From Apostichopus parvimensis (lineage: Eukaryota; Echinodermata; Holothuroidea; Aspidochirotida; Stichopodidae), in the NCBI GenBank assembly GCA_000934455.1, contig KN894095.1:3170-26175 (forward strand): 23,006 nt of DNA, written 5' to 3'. This document shows, in pieces, positions 8,757 to 21,400 of this stretch. Numbering within the stretch: the stretch's first letter is position 1; every line of letters starts with the position of its first letter. Both the position numbers and the translations under genes were made by a program. The notes under the pieces are model-generated. The model ran no database searches. It saw only the letters and a list, made by a program, of their open reading frames with translations, and had not been told where the DNA came from.

Positions 8757-11616
8757 AACTGTCCTTAAATTGTTATTTGGATGTACACACAATATTATTC
8801 TCAAAAATATCACAAATCAACCGTTGGTTCTTTTGAAAACCTGTTGAGAACGTGGTGTCCAATTTAAGCGTGATATGCACTCTGTACTGAATGTTCATAG
8901 CTGAAACGGTATCAAAATAAACTTTTGGCCACTCATAACTTGAGAATCAGGTGTCCGATTGAAGTGGGAGTTGGTTTCCTCTCTAACCAAGCTCTATCAT
9001 ATAATTGAAATATTGACCCTTTTCTTTGCCCCATATCTCTCAAAAGAAGCATATTTTTAAGATTTGACCTTTAAGCTTTTGACCTCCTAGTCAGATGTAG
9101 TTAGACAGTCTGATTAAAAAAAAACAAGTCCGTATGACCATCCTAGCAGTACTTTAATACTAAAAAACAAAACAAAATTTTGACCTTTGATAACTTCGCA
9201 CACGAAGGTCACCCAGGGGTCAACCTATGGACAATTTTGATCTGAAGACCAATTGAGGTCTGAATATGGCAACAAAAATTCAAATGACCCAAGAAACCAG
9301 TAAAGGTTACTCGAGGTCAAAATGAGGTCAGGGTTACCCAGATGCGGGTTGACTATTGGATTACAATAGCACAACTCCCAACTTTGACAGACATTTTGTT
9401 CTCAAGTTATTGCAAAAATACTAGGTTTTGACCCGAATTGACCTTTGTTGACCTTGGATCACATGACCGTTATGTGTGGAAATGATCCCTTACCCCATTC
9501 AAAACTAGTCCCAAATTTGAACCATGTCGGACCCTGTCAGTGTGAGTTTTTAACAAGTTATTGCTAATATACTAGTTTTTGACCCCTAATTGACCTTTGT
9601 TGACTTTGGATAACATGATTGTTATGTTTGGAAACGATCCCTTACATAATTCACAACTAGTCCTAAAATCTCAACCATGCCGGACCCTATCAGTAGAAGT
9701 TTCACAAGTTATTGCAAAAAAACATAACATTTTGACCCATAATTGACCTTTGAAGAACTTTGATCAAATAACATTTATTTTGGAAGATCTGCCCCTACTT
9801 CATTCACAACTTGCCCCAATATAACAGTCATGTCAGACTTCGTCAATAGGAGTTGTTGCAAAAATTAGCTAAGTGGGCAGTTTTCTTGCCCACGAGCGAC
9901 TTTGAATGACCTAACAGTTTTTATCAAAAATTATTCCCTCGATGATGTGCACTCTATCCTCAAATTGTTATGTGCTCAAATGTACACACACAATTTTATT
10001 GCTAATAGGTGTAAAAACCAACCTTTGGCCCCTCATTACTTGAGAACCAAGTGTCCGATTGAAGCGGGATATGGAAGGTCACACAGGGGTCAACCATGGA
10101 CAATTTTAATCCGAAGGTACCTTTGTGATCCGAATATGGCCACGAAAAATTGAATACCCAAAGAAACTAGTATATGTCACCGGAGGTCAAACTGAGGCCA
10201 AAGGTCACCCTGATGCAGGTCGACTATTGCATTACAATAGCATAACTCCCAACATTGACAGACATTTTGTTCTCAAGTTATTGTAAAAATACTAGTTTTT
10301 GACCCTAATTGACCTTTGACCTTTGTTGACCTCGGATCACATAACGGTTATGTTTGGAAATGATTCCTTACCCAATTCACAACTAGTCCCAAAGTATCAA
10401 CTACTGTATGTCGGACCCTGTCAGTAGGAGTTTTGTACCAAGTTATTGCCAAAATACTAGTTTTTGACCCTTAATTGACCATTGTTGACCTTGGATTACA
10501 TGACTGTTATATTTGGAAACGATCACTTACCCAATGCACAACTAGTCTCAAAAGCATGTCGGACCCTATCAGTAGGAGTTTCTCAAGTTATTGCTAAAAA
10601 ATCACATATTTTGACCATAACTGACCTTTGGTGACCTTGGATCACATAACGGTTATTTTGAAAATTCCCTACTTCTTTCACACCTTGTCTCAATATATCA
10701 GCCATGTCAGACTTCGTCAATGGAAGTTGTTGCAAATATTAGCATAAGTAGGAAGTTTTCTGCCCACCTTGAATGACCTGATGGTTTTTATCAAAAATGT
10801 TCCCCGTCATGAAGTGCACTCTGTCCTAAAAAATTTTTGTGCTCTCATGTACACTCACATAGTTATTGTTAAAAAGGTATCAAAACCAGCCTTTGGCCCC
10901 CCATAACTTGAGTTTCGGGTGTCCGATGGAAGCGGGGCATGGTTTACTCTCTAGAGCACACAGAGCTGTATCATATATCTATTGTCAAAGTTTTTTCTTT
11001 GCCCCGTATCTCCTAAAATGAGCATATTTTCAAACAAATCAGAAACAACCCTTGACCTATAATAACTTTGCACCCGAAGGTCGCACAGGGGTCAACCCTG
11101 ATCAGAAGACTATTTAAGATCTGAATATGGCCACAAACATTTAAATAACCAATGAAACATTACAGGTCCCGGAGGTCAACCTAAGGTCAAAGGTCACCCA
11201 GATGCGGGTCGACTAATGGATTACAATAGCGTAAATCCCAACTATGACAGACATTTTGTTCTCAAGCTATTGCCAAAATACTGACCCCTAATTGACCTGT
11301 TGACCTTGGATCACATGACCGTTATGTTTGGAAACGATCCCTTACCTCATTCACAGTTTGTCTCAAAATATTAACTGCATCAGATTTTTGCACTGGAAAT
11401 TGTTGCATTTTTAATATTTTGCATTTTTTGACCCTAACTGACCTTTAGGGGCACCAAAAACAATAGGGATCTTCCTCTCACTATGGGCTATCCACTTACC
11501 AAGTTTGGTCATGATACATCATTTCCTTATTGAGATATCGTGTACACAAGCCATGCGTCACATACACACGCCAAGTTGAATGCATAGGTTCCTTGCTTTG
11601 CAAAAAGCAAGGAACC
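8757..11616 (+). repeat. higher-order TGACCT-rich repeat array ending in a hairpin
   Basis: About three superunits of roughly 0.87-1.0 kb are arranged head to tail. Landmarks recur at regular spacing: GTCAGACTTCGTCAAT near 9835 and 10709, TTTGGCCCC(T/C)CAT near 10025 and 10890, and the motif GAATATGGC(C/A)AC near 9260, 10133 and 11120. Inside each superunit is a shorter period of roughly 150 bp based on GACCTTGGATCACAT...GGAAACGATCCCTTACC...CACAACTAGTC. The right end changes to a different sequence (CACTATGGGCTATCCACTTACC...) and closes with a perfect hairpin at 11587-11616. Weak degenerate copies begin at 8757. No coding sequence survives; the frame at 9902-10153 is repeat-derived. Confidence 0.8.
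11587..11616. repeat. terminal hairpin of the TGACCT-rich array
   Basis: A perfect inverted repeat: stem GGTTCCTTGCTTT (11587-11599), loop GCAA, and the complementary arm at 11604-11616, followed by AAAAAGG. It sits where recognisable repeat sequence ends. A hairpin at the 3' end is a Helitron feature, but I see no CTRR terminus or TC 5' end, so the class is undecided. Confidence 0.7.
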
Positions 11617-12302
11617 AAAAAGGACCACTATTTTGGGTACAATTTACCCAGAAAGAAAAACAAGTAGAATTTGCAATGGACACTTTAAAAGAAAATTGTT
11701 ATTATAAAATATGACATGATTTCAAGCTTGAGTAGTGATGGACTACCACTTAAACATTTGTCCAAAGCATTTTGTAGAACTTAAGCTATGGTCAAAGGGT
11801 AATTACACTGTGACTGTGATCTTTATTTAATCAAAGTTTCTCAGTCAAATACTCAAATTTCTAACTGGACTTTTCCCCATATACACACTGTTGCTCTCTT
11901 GCTCTGTGCAGAAGGATGCACACAACATTTTCCAATAAATAATTAGCTAGTATTATACTTTTACCAGTTTCTTGTTTAAATCAATAGCAGTATGTTTGCA
12001 GTGTAGTAAATCACAGGTTCCACACACAATGCATTATTTATGCAGTTATAAAAATGTTATTTCTGGAGCATGTATAAGTTAAAACTGAATGGAAATTACT
12101 ACATCTTAAAAATACCTCATACTTGACAAGTTGTTTATATCTTATACCGGGAGCAAAATGCATTGACATTATGTACAATAGCAGGGCTAGACAGGACTTG
12201 CAGTGACACTCCAAAGCTCAAACTTTGGTTAAATATCCGAAAGGACTAGAATGGGTTACACATTCGACAAAGGAAACTGCAAAGGTAAACAAATTGAACT
12301 TG
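11617..12302 (-). other. probable 3' UTR and downstream region of the host gene
   Basis: AT-rich, with no coding signal. On the minus strand it follows the exon 6 stop at 12303. An AATAAA on the minus strand at 11822-11827 is the only standard poly(A) signal I noted within about 500 bp, but this placement is a guess. Confidence 0.3.
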
Positions 12303-12481
12303 TCAAGGATAGAACTCTGGATGAATGATAAAATCAGATCGAGTTAACCTAGGATTAATATTGATTTGTTTTGTAGGAATCTCACTATAATCTGTGATGT
12401 GAAAATGTGGTCCAGACATTGGTAATCCTGAAAGTGGTCGACTTGTTAAAGTATCCATTAATTTCTCCACCGATTTGGATT
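12303..12481 (-). CDS. exon 6 (terminal coding exon) of the unknown host gene
   Basis: The acceptor is CACTTTTTTATTCTTGACACAG. The exon gives two bases completing codon 256 and then residues 257-314 before TGA at 12305-12303. It encodes SKSVEKLMDTLTSRPLSGLP, HITDYSEIPTKQININPRL and a C-terminus ending IIHPEFYP. Composition and codon pattern look like real coding sequence. The phase match to the weak donor at 14105 is exact. It could instead be the last exon of an alternative transcript, since exon 5 also carries its own stop. The 3' UTR would extend leftward into 11.8-12.3 kb. Confidence 0.72.
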
Positions 12482-15400
12482 CTGTGTCAAGAATAAAAAA
12501 GTGAACATTTTGCAGTGTCATGCAAAGGAGCATTCAAATTCATTGCCTTGAGTAGTCTACTGATAAATTCATACAGTTTTTGGTTTGCTCTTCATTTTTA
12601 TTCTTACCAAATTTGCATATTGTAAATTGAAATCATAAATATTAGGTGGATCCAAACACCCTGTATGAAGCTCAGTCAAGCCTTTTGAGTTAATCAGTTT
12701 ATGATATTTTCAGAATTTGACCTCTGTAGACCTTGAAAGGCAAATCCACTGCAAAAACAATAAGATTCTTCTACAACATACTGTACATACATGATTCAAC
12801 ATACATATCAAGTTTAAAGCACATCCCAGCTTTACTTACATAGTTACTGCATTACAAAGTTTTCAGACTGAACTTTGTCTTCAAATTACCTTTGACCTCC
12901 ACAGAAGCCTGTAGGGTTTCTGTGGTCAATAAAGTGAATCAACAAGCCATGTATGAAGTTCATCCAAGCTCTGCTTTTGTAGTTATCATGTTTTCAAGGT
13001 TTTCAGATTTTGACCTCTGCTGACCTCAAAAGACATTTGATCTCCACAGAAATCCAATTGGTTTCTTTTACTAAGGCGGATCCGCATACCAAGTATGAAT
13101 TTCATTCACCTATCTTGCATGTTTACAAGCTTTTTGGACTTTGAGCTCAATTGACCTCAGATGACCTTTGCCTTCACAGAAACCAGTAGAGCTCTTGTTC
13201 TAAGGTAGATCCACATATGAAGCTCATCCAAGCTTTACTTTTGAAGTTCTTGTGCTTACAAAATATGCAGACCTTGACATCTCTTGATCTCAAATGACCT
13301 TCACAGAAAACAAAAGACTCTTCGTACCCAGTATGGTGGATCAGCATTTCAAGTATCAAGTTCATTCATTATGTACTTTTGAATTATCATGTTTACAATC
13401 TCTGCTTACCGTGCCTTCTTATTAAGAGAGAACAGTTTATAAGAAGGGTGAATCGTAATATATTGGAGACATGTGATCACCTGAAGATGATAAAAAAGTA
13501 CACATCTAATTATGTTTCTATTTATGTTTCTAGAACAGGGTTGTCCAACCTTTTGCAGAGGAGGGCCACATGGAATGATGATGATGAAGAAGGGGGCCGC
13601 ATGAACCCTACGCTCGATTTTTCGCGCGAAGCCCAAATGTGAGCACTGCGCGCGGAGCGCACTGATTCATTTTCCTTCCTGATAAAACAGATGAATAAAG
13701 TCCACCCCCCCCCCCCCCCCCTCCGCTGAAAGAGTGTCACACAAACTGAACTGTATGCAGTTTTTTGGACCCAGAAGGTTCGAATGATTGATTATATAGC
13801 TTCAAATTGTTATCAATAAATCTGCTCACTAAAATTTCGCACCGTAGAGCATCTCTGGCGGGCCCGACGCAACCCTGCGGCGGGCCGGACTGTGGCACGC
13901 GGGCCGTAGGTTGGACAACCCTGTTCTAGAACCATCACTATGGAAGCATTCCCAGCTCCAGAACATTATTCATACAAGAGTGGCATTATTAAACAGGTGA
14001 CCTAACCATTATTAACCAATGAAGGGAAATACCTTAGTGTAATAAGAATAAGCCCTGCCCTTTACTTATTTCAGATTAAAGACTGGTATTAAAAATGCTA
14101 CAAACCCTCTGCTCCAGAAGATCTTAAATATCTTCGTGTGGAGGCTCCATAGACAGACGCTGATTTACTAAGTCTGGATGCAAGTTGCTTCTTCTGGTTG
14201 ACTGGCTCTTCATTGCCAATTAAACGTTCAATGTTTCTCCTGTCTGAGAGGGACAAAAGACCATAGAAAACAATTAGAACTAGAATGTCAATGACATTGT
14301 AGCTCAACTACTAAAATGGTAAACTTCAGGAAATTGGAACGATTTAAGGAGACGTTTCGGGAAATAATTTTTTCATGTTGTGGCAATCTTTATTTCAGGA
14401 AATAAAATCAGGATTCCGGGAAACTTTGGGATTACTTTTCGGGAAATGGTTAATGGATTTGTGGCCACACTGCCGTGCTTGTCAAGCATTGTCAACGAAC
14501 GAAACAAGATTTTTAACATTTTGGTAAATAAATCTCTCAAGGCTCTGCAAAAGCAGTTACTGATTTCTTTACATGAAACCATGTTTAAATACAATCCTTG
14601 ACACTTTCATGTTCATATCGATAATATTCACAGTATTCTCCGTCCATTATAAAGGTTCTTTCCATTTGTACTTAACTTATATTTTTCATTTTCCTGGCAA
14701 CCCAAACTGATGCAAGCACAGATGTTGGCGCCCTTCAAGAACTATGTTGCACATAGTCAAAAACATTAAACAAAACCCATAGGCTCCTGAATGAATTTTA
14801 CATTTTGACCCCTTGTGAACCCAAATGATCTTTGACATGTAAATAAAGTACAACTTTTATGACCTATCATATACTGAACACTATGGATGACTTTCATGAA
14901 AATCCAACATTAACACTAGGAGGAGTAGGCTTTTCTGTGATTTCACTTTTTGACCTCTCTTGACCCCAAATGACCTTTGACCTACAACCTGTCTCCATTT
15001 TACTCAAGATCTTGATATCTGCTACAAACTGACAAAGTTTGATGAGGATTCATCAAAGAACCTGCAAACAGCAGGCCTTTGAGCAATTGTTGACGGACAG
15101 ACGGCCAGACAGACAGACGTATTGCCATGACAATAGCTAAACTAGTTGAGCTAAAACAACTAAGGACTGTCACGTTAACTACTGTTGCATTTGTTCTAAT
15201 TTCTCTGCTTTCAATAACAGGAGACAACACTGGATGGTTGCAGTCCACTAAGGAAATATGATATTGGGATATGAATTGTATTGTAAGAGATATTGAGCAG
15301 GATGAATAATGAGAGTTGTATACTTGGGATGCATGTGCTGCCTGAAGGTGTCATGTCTAAGTGCTTAATAAAGAGATATCTAATGGCTTTGAAGGTTATC

Positions 15401-18400
15401 ATAACTCAGCATAATGTAAGCTGGATGTGTAGTAATTATTAAGACAGAATCCATACAATAAATGTGGCAATGATGTCATGTCCTTTGTCCACTCTTCAGT
15501 TTTCCTCTAATATACTATGAAATTAACAATCTCATATTTTCTTGGTCCCCCCCCCCTATATTTTTCCAGGCCCCCTTGTAGCTCTCCTGACCTCCCCCTC
15601 TTGTCAGGCCTGTTTTTAAGGGGTAAATGTGATTACAATAATCTGTTATAATCGTCCAACGTTTCAACCATTGTCCGTTTGTACTCATGATCCTGTAATC
15701 TTTTGCTAGTTTGCTAAAAAATCTCCATCATCTTTGATACCTTATTATCCTTATCTCTCTAGTATGATGGTACAAATAAACATAACTTCACAACAAGAAT
15801 TATTGTCAGTCTACTTGCCTTGCATGAAAATGTGCATGAACTATATAGAACTGCAAGTACTACATGTTGTAAAAGGAAGAGAACTTAAATGCTATTGAAC
15901 CTATTTAGTATAGATATTAGGTTATCTCTCTTTTGTTTGTGAATCTACTGTAAAGATCCTATCTTTGTTGTTCTGATTGTGTATTACCTTTATAATCTGA
16001 TGCAATGCCATCTATTTAGTGTGTTAAAGGACTATGGACATATATGAACAACATTGTCCTAATCACTCTAATAGGCATTAGAAAATCATGAAAATAGCTT
16101 CAATTCCGATAAAAATCAATCAATGATTGACCACTTTACAAGTCTTTTCTTAATTCTATAGTTAACTTATGAATAAACATTAGCTAATTATGCACATTGA
16201 TGATGTAAAGGCAATGACAGCCTTATTTTCTGTTATGTTATTCCTTAGTTTTTACAACCTTCGTTTCAAGAACACTGAACACAGGTTTGTGGCCTACAGC
16301 ACAAGGAACAAACAAGGAACATCACTTTCTTCAAATGATACATGTGGGTTTGTAATATGGTGTCAAGGCCTAAAATAAGAAATTTTGATGAGCGCAACAC
16401 CCACATCATAGCAGTATCAATGTTACAAAATTATGCAAAATGGATGAACATTTTCGTCGGCAATATAGCTCATTATCCAATGTTAGGCCATGCCTATATG
16501 TTCTTACTATTTAAGGATTTCATGCAGAAAGGTCACGTCCCCTCAGCACTGCACAATATGTATGAAATTCCTGGATTACTCACGGCCGCATATACAGTAC
16601 CATTGTATAAACAGGACGGTACGCACACCAGCTACGTAGCCAGGAATTTGGAAGGAGAGGGAGCACATTTTGCTATTGGTATGGGGAAGGGGTCTAAGGG
16701 GAGGGGGTGTCCCTTAGATGTGATCTGGTGCAATGTTTTGCCAGTTCATCATTATCATATGATATTATATTATCAGCAGATTTTGTTTCCTGTTTGAATT
16801 CTTTTACATGTTCTTTTACATATTATATCAGAAAGACATAGTGCTCTTTTACAATTTTTCCAGTAGGATCATTCTTGTTTATTGTCCAATGTCTGGACTT
16901 TAATACATTTGACGAACTTAACTGATGGACAATATAAACTTTCATATTTTGTAAGACAGCCACATGTGCAGTGTCCTAAAAACAAATATCGTTATTAACT
17001 TATCACAGTGTATTAGCAGTGTAATAATTATTTATAGCAAGCGCCTATCACGTACAATTGTTAGCCTAGCTTCATAACATGCTGTTCGTGCAACAACTTA
17101 GGACGAATCAGAGAAAATGAGAACGAACATTGTCGACATCGTGTGCATACGGTTCGTGTCACTCCATTGAGTGCGGTTAGGTAGGCAATATGTGTTTTAT
17201 TACGCAGTGGCCAACTGTAGGCTTGCAATAGGCTATGGGCTAAATTTAGCTAATTGTATCTGCCAAACTAAGTAAGTAGCTGAATCAGTAGGCCTAAATG
17301 TTACTACGATTATAATCGAGTTAACGCAGCTGATGAGTATTCAAGATCAAAAGAGCACTGACAAAATACCATGCTAAAACAACAACAGTTTTTAACATTT
17401 TTTTGACACTGAAAGGGGGGAGCAGTTGTTCCCCCTGCTCCCACCTGGCTGCGTCCCTGACGCACACAGTACAGGGCGTTATATAGTCCTATCCGAACAT
17501 TATACACTGCTGCATATTGTTTTGAAAATTTGTATATGTAGCAGCACCTTAACAATCACAAGTTGCTGATATTTAAGTGACAATGGTATCATAAAAATTC
17601 CAGATAAATGCAATACAGACCTTTAATCTTTAGTGTGTTAAAATTGCTGCTTTATTACCTACTGAGTCAGATGCTACATTACCTATTTAGTTAATCACAT
17701 GCTATGTCATCTGTAGAATCAGATGCTCTATTACCTTCTATGTCAGTTAATTTGTTGCAATATTAACTTGTTAGTTTGTTAATAACATGCAATATTACCT
17801 CTTTCATTGGCCAGTTTCATCCAGGCTTCAGCTGCTTGGGCCTTCCAAGGATCATGAATAACTTTCTTCAACTGCAATATACAGGAGTATTCAAAGTATA
17901 TGTACTACTGTGTACATAATCAACTCAAAACTAACATTATAGTTGTACACAACAATGTATTAATCAAAGATCATTTCACTGTATTTATGTGGGATAACAC
18001 ACTAATTGAAAAAAAAGGTGTACATCTCGTGATCTGACAACGAATGTGTTATCAAGGACTGATGTGAAATCTAAGAATCCAGCCTTAGTAAGATCAATAA
18101 TCAGCCTGGAAGGCAGTCATGCTGTGTCGTTGCACAAGGCATTAAATCTCAATTGACTCTCTTCATAATCAGTTGTACCAATGCCGGGTAACATGTAAAT
18201 TACAGTTGTCTGCAGCAGATTGTGGCTGTACTCTATTGGATTTTCCCCAAGGAATATGTTTAAGTGGTGCACAATACTCCCAGACTTAGTAACTGTGTGA
18301 ATTGTGCATATGTCTGTAACCAGGGACCAGCTCATCACAATAATGAATGGTTGGTACCTAAATTCTCCTGCAAATTGGTGTAGAATTACAGCATCTTCCT

Positions 18401-21400
18401 AAATACAAAAGTTAAACCTTCAAGTTGTACATCAGGCAAAAGTACAGAACCAATCAATTCTTCATATTGTAGTGCTTAAAGAAATTTGGCCACTTTTGAC
18501 TTCACTGAATGTGTGAACGTTTTTCTTAATTAATTCCCTATAAACATTAACAATTTAAAAGGTCACTTGTACTGAATGCGGGGCACTAACAAGTCCATTC
18601 AAAATTCCCTTCGTTTGGTATAATGTTCATGAGGTTTCCACACTTTGACCTCTCCTGACCTACACATGACCTCTGACATCCACTAAACAGTCTATATGAG
18701 ATCAGTATGTGATCCATCCAATTTCTATTCTAAGATACAGTGTTTATCATAATTTCAACTGTTGTCTCTACTGACAACTAATGACTTTTCACCTTTGACC
18801 CACTGAAAACAATACTGTTGTTTAGTGGATAGCCCATATGACAAGTATGAAAGATTCATTTCTAAAGGTATTGTGTTTACAAGCAATCCATAACAAATAC
18901 ACATCTATACACATGCAAGCAATCACAATTACATTGCTTTACTAATGATGTTGAAACCAAAACTTGCCCAAGTATTGATCTTGTCCTAAGCCTGCTTTTG
19001 ACATGTTTTACCAAAGTTGTACGTGGTATACATGCCACACTAAAAATTGCTGATAACATCAAAGCTTAGATTAATATATAGATCCAGAGGATCATCCTTG
19101 CATCATACTTGCTTGTCCTTATACCGCATCACATCTACTGTATTTGGTCTTCCAACATATTTCCATCTCAACTGATTTCTGCCTCGTCTTTCAGGAACAG
19201 GACATAATGCATCAACTGCAACACAAGGAGAAGAAGAAGTTGCTGTGTTTAATACAAGTCTTAATGCATTTTAATAGTCACCCAAGAGTTTATAACTATT
19301 TGTTGGAGCCAATGATACCAAAGATATCTGAGTTTATTACACGTTGTCATGCTACTTACCAACGTATACTTCCTCCTTGATGGTTGGATCAGGATATCTG
19401 AAACCTTCCACAGATCCAAGCTCTTGACCATCAGGTGTACGAGTGTTATGGTAACCAGGAACATGGTGTAGACGACACTTCATAAATACTCTAACACGTA
19501 ACAAAAAAAGTATGTATCATGTATTATGCATTGAAGCTTGTACAAGGCTTACACTGAATCAGTAGCCGATGGTTAATTGTGAAATCACATTTCAAAATCA
19601 AATACCTATAAGTTGTCTATTGAGGGTGGCAACCAAATACTAAGACTGAAACAGTCAAATGAGCACCTTTCAATGGCAATATGGCCTCCATTACTCTGAA
19701 CTTCTTTTTCCAAACAAATTCCTTTCTATAATACACTGATGACTCTTAGAAGTGACTCTTACACTTTACCTTGTGATGTTATTAGGGTGCACACATTGAG
19801 TTGATAGCTGAGTGGCGGAGCGTCCATACAGTCAGGGGGGCGGATGCCCCCCCTGACGGACTCAATTGGACTGCTGGCGCCCTTTTCAGCTTTTTACCTC
19901 TTTTTACTTATTCGCGATTATTGACTTTTTTATTGTGCTCTCATCTACCTATTGACATTTGTCACATTTTGTTGGTGATGTTGGTGTAATTTTCTGACAA
20001 AATGGCGATGACACCTATTTATTCTTCGTTTATCTGCAAATTAGCAAGGCCCGGAAAGGGTCATTTCCGGCGATCTAGAGTGTATCTTTACTCAAAACAT
20101 TTCTGTACACTCCGCGCCAACCAATGGTGGCGCTCCGCGCCAACCAATGGTGGCGCTACGCTTAGATAGTGTCGAAAGCGCCCCTACAGACCATTCTCGC
20201 CCCCCCTGACCAATACCCCTAGCTGTGATATTCAAGCAATTATTCCAAAGTAATTAATGTGAGTACAACTTAAAGTATCCATTGAGGTCACCTCCAGTTT
20301 GACTCCTTGGGTCACAAAATATTTTAGACTTACAAGTTGGCTACATACAACTTACAATTGGACTTTTTGAACATTTTGATTTTGTAAAATTATTTCTCTA
20401 CTAAATAGTATTTAGTACTAGTAGCAGGGGCGTAGCGAAGGGGTTTTTGTTGAGCGTGTGTGTAGTATTTGATTTGCCGACGGATCTGGAAGTGGTGTCT
20501 GAAATGGGGGAGGGGTCTAAGGGAAGGGGGTGTCCCCCTCCCATTTGGAATTTTTTTTAGTTTTGAAACGTCCTTAGATGCAGTCTGGTGCATATTTTAA
20601 GTCAAATTTGGCACGGAAGAAGCTCCCGTTCTCCTTTTCTCTATTAAGCTTTCCTTCTTTCTTCCCCTCCCGCTCTCTTCACCTTTTCTCCTTTTGCTGA
20701 CAGACCCAAAATTTGCCGACAGACCCAAACTTTGCCACAGCGACCAAATTATTGGGGGGTGTGACATCCCCCCACACCGCTACGCCCCTGACTAGTAGGC
20801 CTGCAAGACTTCAACCATACTTACCAGACCATATTCCTTAAACCTTATGGTCTTGTGGTTTGCACTCAATATCACCTGTCCTTTTTAATGCTTAAAGTCT
20901 CAATACGTGTTTGCTGATGAATTTTGGAAAACAAACTTCCATAGCAGATTCAAAGTTTCTTATTCTAAATGCACTCTGACCAGGTGGGTTTAAAGGAGAA
21001 ATGCTGTTGCAATCGAAAGAAATTTATTTTCTGTTGCCCGATTTACTGTAAAATCACTTCGACCGCCCATATCAGCATGTTCATTACACAAATGTAACCT
21101 ATATATACTCATATCGTCAACTTTTTTTACCCAATTTCACGGAGTAAATGTCTGAAAACACCTGTTTATTCGAACGAAATGACACAATTTTGCAAGCTAC
21201 ATTGGTAAGACCGAAAGAAAGATACTATTCAAGAGAATTGACCTAACATAGGCTAACCACGAAAGTGAAAGTAAGCCTAGCCTAACGGTCGTAAACAAAA
21301 CAGGGAGATCTGATTGGCGCATGATATGTTGGGCGGGGATTGCAAATTTTGATTGCAGTTTGTAGAATCGACGGACTTGTTAAAAAGTCTGGCAAATTTT

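Noticed and set aside
526-11616. Regularly spaced repeats as a possible CRISPR array
   Set aside because: The units are long, diverged and contiguous without unique spacers, and the genome is eukaryotic.
13777-13790. GGTTCGAAT resembling a tRNA B box
   Set aside because: It lies inside the hAT MITE with no A box or cloverleaf around it.
14373-14601. Mirror-image frames of 73 codons on both strands
   Set aside because: The same bases are open on both strands because of a GGGAAA-type repeat; no splice phase links it to the host gene.
19144-19380. 78-codon plus-strand frame
   Set aside because: It is antisense to exon 3 and the start of intron 2 of the host gene, whose splice signals and phase are far better.
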